A DNA stretch of 12,218 nt from Bacteroidota bacterium (lineage in GTDB: Bacteria; Bacteroidota; Bacteroidia; Chitinophagales; Chitinophagaceae): positions 1-12,218 of the forward strand of contig JAEZRB010000301.1 of NCBI GenBank assembly GCA_023412975.1. Direction: 5' to 3'. Position numbers and translations under genes: made by a program. How positions within the stretch are numbered: position 1 is the first letter of the stretch; every line of letters starts with the position of its first letter. The notes below the pieces were generated by a model that was not told where the DNA came from, ran no database searches, and was given only the letters and a program-made list of their open reading frames with translations. Shown piece after piece: positions 7,011 through 12,218 of the stretch.

Positions 7011-7643
7011 ATGGGAAAAAAAGTAACATTTACGCTGCCGGCTGAAATAGTGGGCGAAGCAACGAGCGCCGTTTTACTGGGCGAATTCAACAACTGGGAC
7101 TATAGCAATGGCATCAGCCTCAAGAAGCAAAAGGATGGTTCGATGAAAGTAACCACCACGCTGGAAGGCGGCCGCACTTACCAATACCGCTATCTGCTCA
7201 ACGATGGCCGCTGGGTTAATGATCAGAAAGCTGACGATTATGTTCATGTTTCAGGCTTCCAGGTTGAAAACTGCGTGATCACAGTTCCTGCGGAAGAGGA
7301 AATTGTAGCGGAAGCACCTGCAGCACCGGCTAAAGCACCAAAGGCGGTAAAAGAAAAGAAAGTAAAAGCCGTAAAATTAAAGACTGAAGCCGTTGCAGAT
7401 GATCTTACCAGGATCGAAGGCATCGGTAAAAAAATCGCGGCTTTACTGACTGCTGAAAACATTTTAACCTTTAAGGATCTTTCGAAGACTACCGTGAAAA
7501 AACTGAAAGGTATTTTGGAAGTAGCCGGTAGCAAATACCAGTTGCACGATCCTTCTACCTGGCCCAAGCAGGCTAAACTGGCCGCAGCTGCCAAATGGGA
7601 GGAACTGGAAACCCTGCAAAAAGAGCTGATTGGCGGGAGGTAA
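7011..7643 (+). CDS. Glycogen-binding (AMPK/isoamylase early-set) domain fused to helix-hairpin-helix domain
   Basis: The 210-residue protein has no signal peptide and is presumably cytoplasmic. Residues 1-92 form a carbohydrate-binding early-set domain like that of isoamylases and AMPK beta: VLLGEFNNWD (21-30), the polar DGSMKVTTTLEGGRTYQYRY (42-61) and WVNDQKADDY (68-77). Residues 95-125 are an Ala/Pro/Lys-rich linker. Residues 130-210 are a helix-hairpin-helix module: LTRIEGIGKKIAALL (132-146), then DPSTWPKQAKLAAAAKWEEL (180-199), the C-terminal type also seen as a tail on some Bacteroidota ribosomal proteins. The first half suggests glycogen or starch binding, the second nucleic-acid or protein binding. 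The combination has no function I can name. No Shine-Dalgarno is seen; the start is fixed by the first beta-strand. An imperfect -7 box (CAACTTTG) lies about 30 bases upstream. Confidence 0.76.
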   Translation: MGKKVTFTLPAEIVGEATSAVLLGEFNNWDYSNGISLKKQKDGSMKVTTTLEGGRTYQYRYLLNDGRWVNDQKADDYVHVSGFQVENCVITVPAEEEIVAEAPAAPAKAPKAVKEKKVKAVKLKTEAVADDLTRIEGIGKKIAALLTAENILTFKDLSKTTVKKLKGILEVAGSKYQLHDPSTWPKQAKLAAAAKWEELETLQKELIGGR

Positions 7644-7668
7644 GGAATTGGAATTAGGAGTGAGTTGG

Positions 7669-7696
7669 AGTTAGTAGTTAGTAGTTCGTAGTTCAG
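7669..7696. repeat. Short tandem repeat, 7-bp unit
   Basis: Four consecutive heptamers, AGTTAGT, AGTTAGT, AGTTCGT, AGTTCAG, lie 26 bases after the stop of the glycogen-binding/HhH gene. The tract is low complexity, outside any gene, and of the kind often found in Bacteroidota spacers. Confidence 0.65.
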
Positions 7697-7808
7697 ACCT
7701 AGTTCTAAATTTGCCAAAAAACTACGGCGGACAAAGCGAAAACATCTATGAATTAAAAACCTTTATCACCTAAGGTTCCAGGTTTCAATTGAAGAAGAAG
7801 ATGTAGGG

Positions 7809-7903
7809 CATAGAAATATACCCTGATAGTCTACTATTTTGACTATGTCACTATGTCCCTATGTGTTCCAAAAATATCTGCTACGGAGAACAGGACAAGA
7901 TAA
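7809..7903 (+). repeat. Interspersed intergenic repeat, copy B
   Basis: This is the most complete-looking copy of the element also seen at 3101-3195 and 3239-3312. It holds an internal near-tandem run based on CTATGTCAC, CTATGTCC and CTATGTG (7843-7865), then CTGCTACGGAGAACAGGACA (7878-7897). It ends six bases before the stop codon of the reverse-strand DUF2236 gene, so it would lie in that gene's 3' untranslated region. Confidence 0.6.
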
Positions 7904-7908
7904 AGGAA

Positions 7909-8703
7909 TCACTCCGTTACATCCAGCTCTCTGATCTGTTTTTTATACGCAGCCGGAAGGATCAGGCTTTTGATGAATCCATCAAGTTTGACCTTCCGGC
8001 TTAATTTATATGTAAGCAGCACCGGTGCGATCCATTTGACTTTACCAAGCCCCAGCAATTCGTTCACGTGCCGCGGCACCACAAGCTTTTGCGATTCCTT
8101 CAATATAAAAAACCGTGTAGCGCCAAGGTGTTTCTTATATTGTTTGAAGAGGTCGATGGTATAGTGAGTTTTTTCCAGGTTGCTGTGCAGGTGTTCATTG
8201 CGTTGTGTAAGCCACTGATCGAAACGTGGAGACAGATCTTTTAACCCCATCCTTATACCCATCCGGTAAAAAACATCGTAGAGATCTTCTTTTTCTTTGT
8301 CGTCTAGTTTTCTTTCCAGCAGTTCATACGCTGCCAGGGAATAATGGATAAGCATAAACAGAACATCGCGATAAGCCCAGTCGGGGATCTGGTCACCACG
8401 GGCGGTTTCTATGGCCCTATGTATCGATGTGATCTTATCAATCGTTTTTTCCGCCTTTTCTTTTTCTGAAAAAACAATATCCCTCGCATACATGACGGTT
8501 GAAAACAATCGTCCCAAAGGGTCGGCGGGTAAACGCCCGGTATAATACAACCAGTCCACAGCTTTATTGAGGGCAAATTCCGCGGATGCACCAGCAAATA
8601 CAAACAATATGGTGTCGCTCTTGCCCCAGATCTTTCGTACGATGGACTGCCTGTCGACAAAGTATTCCATTGTTATTCTATAACCCAAGCCACCTCCGCT
8701 CAT
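7909..8703 (-). CDS. DUF2236 / MpaB-type oxygenase family protein
   Basis: The 264-residue protein resembles the DUF2236 family, which includes rubber oxygenase Lcp and fungal MpaB. Known members bind a b-type haem. Lcp depends on an Arg-xxx-Thr pair followed about 30 residues later by a haem-ligand His. Here R65-xxx-T69 lies in DPLGRLFSTVMYARDIVF (61-78), and His95 lies in SIHRAIE (93-99), 26 residues after Thr69. The rest is helical, with further His residues at H120 and H171/H173. No signal peptide or membrane segment is clear. The ATG at 8703 overlaps the upstream TerC stop as ATGA, pointing to coupled translation. An ATG at 8670 (MEYFVDRQ) would remove an odd Gly-rich leader of 11 residues and is a real alternative. 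The substrate is unknown, and haem binding is inferred. Confidence 0.78.
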   Translation of the reverse strand: MSGGGLGYRITMEYFVDRQSIVRKIWGKSDTILFVFAGASAEFALNKAVDWLYYTGRLPADPLGRLFSTVMYARDIVFSEKEKAEKTIDKITSIHRAIETARGDQIPDWAYRDVLFMLIHYSLAAYELLERKLDDKEKEDLYDVFYRMGIRMGLKDLSPRFDQWLTQRNEHLHSNLEKTHYTIDLFKQYKKHLGATRFFILKESQKLVVPRHVNELLGLGKVKWIAPVLLTYKLSRKVKLDGFIKSLILPAAYKKQIRELDVTE

Positions 8704-9479
8704 TTTTTATCAGTAGGCCTGCTGCCATGTTTGAGCTCGATCGATTCGCGATTCCTCCTGAGTCGCATATTGAGCAATTCCACCACCAGTGAAAAAGCGA
8801 TCATGGTGTAGATATAGCTTTTGTCGATCTTCTGATGAAATCCTTCTGCCACCAGCATGATACCGATCGCAATCAGGAATGAAAGTGCAAGCATTTGTAA
8901 CGTCGGATGTTTGTTGATAAACTTGCTGATAGCGCCTGCGAAGATCATCATGATCACGATAGAAATGACCACGGCGATGATCATGATCGACACTTCATCC
9001 ACCAGGCCGATCGCGGTAAGTATTGAATCGAAAGAGAACACAGCGTCGATCAGTACTATTTGCAGGATCACCGAACTTAACGACGCATGTTTAGGCTTAA
9101 CCTGTGACTCGTCCGAAGGTTTTTCAAGCTTGTGGTGTATCTCCAGGGTGCTTTTAAATATCAGGAATATACCGCCCGCCATCAGGATCAGATCCTTCCA
9201 GCTGATATTGATCGGCTGACCTTCATTTTCTATAAAAGGCAAGGTGAACAAGGGGTCCTGTAGTCGCATGATCCAGGTGATCGTAAGAAGCAGGCCAACC
9301 CTGAAGACCATGGCCAGGATCAAACCGATATTCCTCGCTTTCCGTTGTTTCGAAGCTTCCAGTTTATCGGAAATGATCGAAATGAAAATTATGTTGTCAA
9401 CACCGAGTACAATTTCAAGAAAAGTAAGGGTCAACAGGCTGAGCCATACTGACGGGTCTCCAAAATCGGGGAAATGCAT
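8700..9479 (-). CDS. TerC family integral membrane protein
   Basis: This 259-residue protein has the seven or so hydrophobic segments of TerC/Alx proteins, inner-membrane proteins linked to manganese export and, in some bacteria, tellurite resistance or loading of metals onto exported enzymes. The two family signatures are present: TFLEIVLGVDNIIFISI (19-35), with acidic E22 and D28, and LIDAVFSFDSILTAIG (143-158), with D145 and D151. These acidic pairs are the probable metal-binding residues. A charged loop (117-131) separates the halves, and the C-terminal tail is basic. A TAGATTTG box 20 bases upstream suggests transcription starts just before this gene, which would be first in a two-gene unit with the overlapping DUF2236 gene. 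Length is normal for the short TerC class without CBS domains. Confidence 0.94.
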   Translation of the reverse strand: MHFPDFGDPSVWLSLLTLTFLEIVLGVDNIIFISIISDKLEASKQRKARNIGLILAMVFRVGLLLTITWIMRLQDPLFTLPFIENEGQPINISWKDLILMAGGIFLIFKSTLEIHHKLEKPSDESQVKPKHASLSSVILQIVLIDAVFSFDSILTAIGLVDEVSIMIIAVVISIVIMMIFAGAISKFINKHPTLQMLALSFLIAIGIMLVAEGFHQKIDKSYIYTMIAFSLVVELLNMRLRRNRESIELKHGSRPTDKK

Positions 9480-9498
9480 AAAGGGGAATGATTTTGTG

Positions 9499-9506
9499 CA
9501 AATCTA
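9499..9506 (-). promoter_or_regulatory. -7 promoter box of the TerC gene
   Basis: The reverse strand reads TAGATTTG, a full match to the Bacteroidota -7 consensus TAnnTTTG, 20 bases before the ATG at 9479. No TTG is found at the usual -33 spacing, so the upstream half is weak. The predicted leader is only about 13 bases. Confidence 0.4.
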
Positions 9507-9528
9507 AATTATAAAGCGCACACTGGGT

Positions 9529-9543
9529 TCTGCCTGCGGCAGA
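9529..9543. other. Short GC-rich hairpin (TCTGCC/GGCAGA)
   Basis: Two 6-bp arms flank a TGC loop, immediately before the repeat array and 50 bases upstream of the TerC start. It may mark the boundary of the repeated element. No T-tract follows on either strand. Confidence 0.35.
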
Positions 9544-9783
9544 GATTTTGGCCACGAATTGCACGAATCACGCGAATGGGGCCACGGATTACACGGATTA
9601 GTTGACCACGAAGCACGAATCACACGAATGGGGCCAGGGATTACACGGATTAATTGGCCACGAATAGCACGAATCACACGAATGGGGCCAGGGATTACAC
9701 GGATGATCACGGATTTGATTTTGGCCACGAATTGCACGAATCACGCGAATGGGGCCACGGATTACACGGATGACCACGGATTC
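9544..9783 (+). repeat. Tandem-like array of four 52-67 bp repeat units
   Basis: Four units start at 9550, 9604, 9656 and 9723, each opening GGCCACGAA or GACCACGAA. Each is built from CACGAAT words followed by GGGGCCACGGATTACACGGA or its variant with CCAGGG. Bases 9544-9598 and 9717-9771 are identical over 55 bases; the two middle units share CCAGGG and differ elsewhere. The third unit has about 15 extra bases carrying another CACGGATT word. Units touch one another with no unique spacer, so this is not a CRISPR array. It occupies the space between the divergent TerC and aldose epimerase genes. Confidence 0.9.
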
Positions 9784-9877
9784 GTTCCCCGTGAACTTCG
9801 TGTTTCCTTTGTGACCTTCGTGTCCTTAAAGAATACGAATTGGTCACAGATTATGCGGATTACACGGATTGATTGCA
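9784..9877 (+). repeat. Degenerate continuation of the repeat array
   Basis: First comes a block of related words, CGTGAACTTCGTGTTTCC (9789-9806) and CTTTGTGACCTTCGTGTCC (9806-9824). These read like the complement of the CACGAA words in the array. Then come TACGAATTGGTCACAGATTA and GCGGATTACACGGATTGATT (9834-9875), a diverged copy of the second half of a unit. The family therefore extends about 90 bases beyond the clear units. Confidence 0.6.
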
Positions 9878-9915
9878 AGACTTTTGGTCTGCCGAATTTT
9901 TTAGTTGAATATGAA

Positions 9916-9923
9916 TAGTTTTG
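9916..9923 (+). promoter_or_regulatory. -7 promoter box of the aldose epimerase gene
   Basis: TAGTTTTG matches the TAnnTTTG consensus fully, 39 bases before the ATG at 9963. A TTG at the standard -33 spacing is missing; a T-rich run at 9897-9902 lies in that area. Transcription would begin near 9930, outside the repeat array. Confidence 0.38.
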
Positions 9924-9962
9924 TAAAGCTCTGGATACTGTTCAACCATAAAACACACTCCC

Positions 9963-10838
9963 ATGTTTACTATTGAAAACGAGTTTTTAAAAATAGACAT
10001 ATCACCGAAAGGAGCGGAGCTGCAAAGCATCTACAATAAAAAACTATTCCTGGAATACATGTGGGAAGGTGATCCGGCTTTCTGGGGTAAGCGTTCCCCG
10101 GTATTATTCCCGATTGTGGGCTCATTGAAGTATAATACCTATTATTATGAAGGCAGGGCATACCAACTGCCACGCCATGGTTTCGCACGGGATTCGGATT
10201 TCAAGGTGACTGATCAATCCGGTTCATCCATCAATTTTACTCTTGTAAGAAATGATGCGATACTCGAAAACTATCCCTTTCAATTCAAATTCGATATCAT
10301 TTATGCCATCGAGGACAACCAACTGCTGGTTACCTATCGTATCGTCAACAAGGGCGAGATCAACCAGAAACTTTATTTTTCTGTGGGTGGTCACCCCGCA
10401 TTCAAACTACCACTGCTAACAGGAACAGCTTACACAGATTATTACCTTGAGTTCAACAAAGTAGAAAATGCAGGTCGCTGGCAGATCACACCTGATGGGT
10501 TGATTGGAAGCAATCCAACACCATTGATGGAAAATACACAGCAACTTCGCCTCGATAAACAACTTTTTTATAAAGACGCTGTAGTATTTAAGGACCTGCG
10601 TTCAGACAAAGTGAAACTGGTATGTGACAAAGCAGGTGAACTTTTTGAATTCGACTTTACAGGATTCCCTTACCTGGGAATATGGGCAGCAAAAGGCGCA
10701 GACTTTGTTTGTATCGAGCCCTGGTGCGGAATTGCCGACAGCGAACATGCCAGCCAGCAATTGACTGAGAAAGAGGGGATCATTGCGCTGGATTCAACCG
10801 ACCAGTTTGAGCGAACCTGGAGACTGACGATTTATTAA
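9963..10838 (+). CDS. Aldose 1-epimerase (mutarotase) family protein, LacX-like
   Basis: The 291-residue cytoplasmic protein matches the galactose mutarotase fold, which interconverts alpha and beta anomers of aldoses. Substrate-site landmarks are in order: WGKRSPVLFPIVG (41-53) with Arg45, LPRHGFARD (69-77) with His72, SVGGHPAFKLP (140-150) with the likely catalytic acid His144, and FVCIEPWCGIADS (248-260) with the likely catalytic base Glu252. The CIEPWCG form and the length place it in the LacX-like branch rather than classical GalM, and that branch is less well assigned to a single sugar. There is no signal peptide. The gene stands alone, with its own promoter-like box, and ends 22 bases from the convergent EthD-domain gene with no clear hairpin between them. 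Confidence 0.9.
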   Translation: MFTIENEFLKIDISPKGAELQSIYNKKLFLEYMWEGDPAFWGKRSPVLFPIVGSLKYNTYYYEGRAYQLPRHGFARDSDFKVTDQSGSSINFTLVRNDAILENYPFQFKFDIIYAIEDNQLLVTYRIVNKGEINQKLYFSVGGHPAFKLPLLTGTAYTDYYLEFNKVENAGRWQITPDGLIGSNPTPLMENTQQLRLDKQLFYKDAVVFKDLRSDKVKLVCDKAGELFEFDFTGFPYLGIWAAKGADFVCIEPWCGIADSEHASQQLTEKEGIIALDSTDQFERTWRLTIY

Positions 10839-10860
10839 TGAGAGCAATAATCGCTAATAC

Positions 10861-11283
10861 TTATCTGTGCCTCAATTTTACTTCATTGATCTGTACCACC
10901 GGTTGAATATTGGTATAGTTTTTAAAATCATTGATAATTGCGTCCCTGTTTTTTGCAATGGCTTCGTTATATCTCGTCACATCTTCAATATTAAAATAAC
11001 CTATTGCCACAAAAGCTGGTTTATCATTGGCGGTTCTGCCAGATATTCCCAAATCAATCTCATACGATTTTAAGTTGTCGCCCAAAAACGAGGCGACCAT
11101 TGGCATATGTTTTTTTTCATAGTAGTCCATATCAAATGTTTTACCATCACCATTCGGATATAGTATTGCCACCCGGAACTTCCCGGGTTCCGCCTGAGAT
11201 ATTAGTTTAGATTGACTGGTTTTAAGACCTGTAAATCCGAATACAGCGAAAATTGCAATGAAGAGAAAAAATCTTGCTATCAT
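10861..11283 (-). CDS. Exported EthD-domain protein
   Basis: The 140-residue product starts with a hydrophobic signal sequence (about residues 4-20, MIARFFLFIAIFAVFGFTG) and has no lipobox Cys. Residues 36-138 look like an EthD ferredoxin-like dimeric alpha/beta-barrel domain. They show VAILYPNGDGKTFDMDYYEK (38-57) leading into KHMPM (58-62), the hallmark xYYxxxHxPx pattern, then FVAIGYFNIEDVTRYNEAI (91-109). EthD proteins are small, usually cytoplasmic, and named from an ether-degradation cluster; their biochemistry is poorly defined. An export signal is unusual for the family. The start at 11283 is 11 bp after the stop of the P-type ATPase gene, so both are probably on one transcript. Any link to ion transport is unknown. 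Confidence 0.8.
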   Translation of the reverse strand: MIARFFLFIAIFAVFGFTGLKTSQSKLISQAEPGKFRVAILYPNGDGKTFDMDYYEKKHMPMVASFLGDNLKSYEIDLGISGRTANDKPAFVAIGYFNIEDVTRYNEAIAKNRDAIINDFKNYTNIQPVVQINEVKLRHR

Positions 11284-11294
11284 ATATATTTAGG

Positions 11295-12218
11295 TTAATG
11301 TTGAGCAACTTTTCCCGGTTTCTTTATTCTTTTGTTCCATTTCCAAATCTCAAACCAGAATACCGAAACCGCGGACACGGCTAAGCAAATTAACAATTCT
11401 GAAAAGGAAAGCGAAACCAGTTTGAAAAAGGATGTCACTGGCGTAAGGTACAGCATAATCACCAGCAGGATAAGCGTAATGAAAATAATACCTCCAAGAA
11501 GGATATTCCTGTTGCTTAAACTATCGATGAATGAAAAATAAAAAGAACGGTTTACCAGCGAAAGGAAAATATTAGCAAAGATCAGCGTGGTGAATACCAT
11601 GGTCCTGGTCAGTTCTTCGCCAGCGCCGTTTTGCACCATGTATTGATACAATCCCAGTAGACAGGCGGAAATTATCAAGCCCTGGACGATGCTGATCCCC
11701 ATTTCCCGCCATGATAAAAAAGTATTGCTCATTTTTCGTGGGGGTTCTTTCATGGCATTTTTTTCGATCGGTTCGTTTTCGTACACGATCGAGCAGGTAG
11801 GACCCATGATCAACTCGAGGAAAATGACATGTACAGGCGTAAAGATGGCAGGGTAGACCCAACCCAAAAACAGGGGAAGCGAGACAGTCAGGATGATCGG
11901 GATATGTATCGAGATAATATATTGTACCGCTTTCTTGATATTGGTATAGATCCTTCTGCCCGCAGCTACTGCCTCAACCATTTTAGACAAATCGTCATTC
12001 ACCAGGATAAGCGCAGCGGCAGACTTTGCAATCTCCGTTCCTTTTTGTCCCATGGCTATGCCTATATGCGCTGCTTTTAACGCAGGCCCGTCATTGACAC
12101 CGTCGCCGATCATCGCCACTACCTGGTTGTCTTTTTTCAGGGCATTCACAGCGGCGAGTTTGGCCTCGGGGAACATTCGGGTGAAAATGGCATTGTCGTG
12201 CAGTTGCCTGATCATGGT
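11295..12218 (-). CDS. Cation-translocating P-type ATPase, C-terminal part (runs off right edge)
   Basis: About 307 C-terminal residues are present; the frame continues through the window edge without a start. Numbering from the first in-window Met, MIGDGVNDGPAL (35-46) is the P-domain hinge motif that binds Mg2+. It is followed by M5 (about 93-120), M6 (125-143) and four further membrane helices, as in P2-type ATPases. The EPIEKNAMKEPPR stretch (148-160) after M6 is typical of the Ca2+-ATPase-like group. However, M5 reads YIISIHIPI (99-107) and M6 reads ELIMGPTCS (134-142). In an ungapped alignment with SERCA, the Ca2+ ligands N768, E771, N796, T799 and D800 become His, Ile, Glu, Met and Gly. 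The ion is therefore unlikely to be handled as in SERCA and cannot be named. The phosphorylated Asp and N-domain lie outside the window. Confidence 0.94.
   Translation of the reverse strand, partial: TMIRQLHDNAIFTRMFPEAKLAAVNALKKDNQVVAMIGDGVNDGPALKAAHIGIAMGQKGTEIAKSAAALILVNDDLSKMVEAVAAGRRIYTNIKKAVQYIISIHIPIILTVSLPLFLGWVYPAIFTPVHVIFLELIMGPTCSIVYENEPIEKNAMKEPPRKMSNTFLSWREMGISIVQGLIISACLLGLYQYMVQNGAGEELTRTMVFTTLIFANIFLSLVNRSFYFSFIDSLSNRNILLGGIIFITLILLVIMLYLTPVTSFFKLVSLSFSELLICLAVSAVSVFWFEIWKWNKRIKKPGKVAQH

Noticed and set aside
9504..9737. Reverse open frame of 77 codons with RVIPGPIRVIR repeats
   Set aside because: It is the same repeat array read on the other strand, with no start context or family match.
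9544..9783. CRISPR array
   Set aside because: Units abut each other without unique spacers, are longer than typical direct repeats and vary inside; no cas genes are present.
9559..9918. Forward open frame of 119 codons between the TerC and aldose epimerase genes
   Set aside because: It is a translation of the repeat array. The repeated peptide changes frame from unit to unit and resembles no domain; the DNA repeat explains it fully.
11829..12080. Forward open frame of 83 codons at the right edge
   Set aside because: It is antisense to the P-type ATPase hinge and M5 region, whose motifs are unambiguous.
1..12218. Mobile element, phage or defence island
   Set aside because: No transposase, integrase, toxin-antitoxin, nuclease or restriction gene is recognisable. 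All long frames are assigned to metabolic or envelope families.

Overview
The window (12,218 bp) looks like chromosomal DNA of a Bacteroidota bacterium, most likely of the Chitinophagaceae type. This is inferred from the gene families, from starts that lack Shine-Dalgarno sequences but sit behind TAnnTTTG-type -7 boxes, from lipoproteins with simple lipoboxes, and from intergenic repeats. I see no transposase, integrase, phage gene, CRISPR array, tRNA or rRNA. The content is mostly metabolic and envelope genes, and no defence or mobile system is evident.

Layout. Bases 1-326 are non-coding as far as I can tell. A forward pair follows: a Gfo/Idh/MocA oxidoreductase (327-1307) and, 11 bp on, a secreted cyanophycinase-like S51 serine peptidase (1319-2161). 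A strong inverted repeat at 2276-2318 separates this pair from two reverse-strand genes: a c-type cytochrome lipoprotein (2352-2954) and, upstream of it, a 1131-residue multidomain lipoprotein (3352-6747). The large protein combines ThuA, PQQ/sorbosone-type dehydrogenase, PKD, cytochrome c and a CBM6-like C-terminus. The two probably belong to one periplasmic sugar or polyol oxidation route, with the cytochromes carrying the electrons. Divergent from the large gene is a small protein joining an AMPK/isoamylase-type glycogen-binding domain to a helix-hairpin-helix tail (7011-7643).

The next reverse-strand unit is a TerC-family membrane protein (8700-9479) overlapping by ATGA a DUF2236/MpaB-like putative haem oxygenase (7909-8703). 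The gap to the next gene (9480-9962) holds an array of 52-67 bp repeats with a perfect 55-bp duplication. A forward aldose 1-epimerase-like gene (9963-10838) is followed by a convergent reverse-strand pair that runs off the right edge: a P-type cation ATPase C-terminal half (11295-12218) and, 11 bp downstream, a signal-peptide-bearing EthD-domain protein (10861-11283).

Most noteworthy are the five-part dehydrogenase fusion with its companion cytochrome, the glycogen-binding/HhH fusion, the P-type ATPase whose M5/M6 ion ligands differ from Ca2+-ATPases, the exported EthD protein, and two families of intergenic repeats. All assignments come from reading the sequence; no database search was run.
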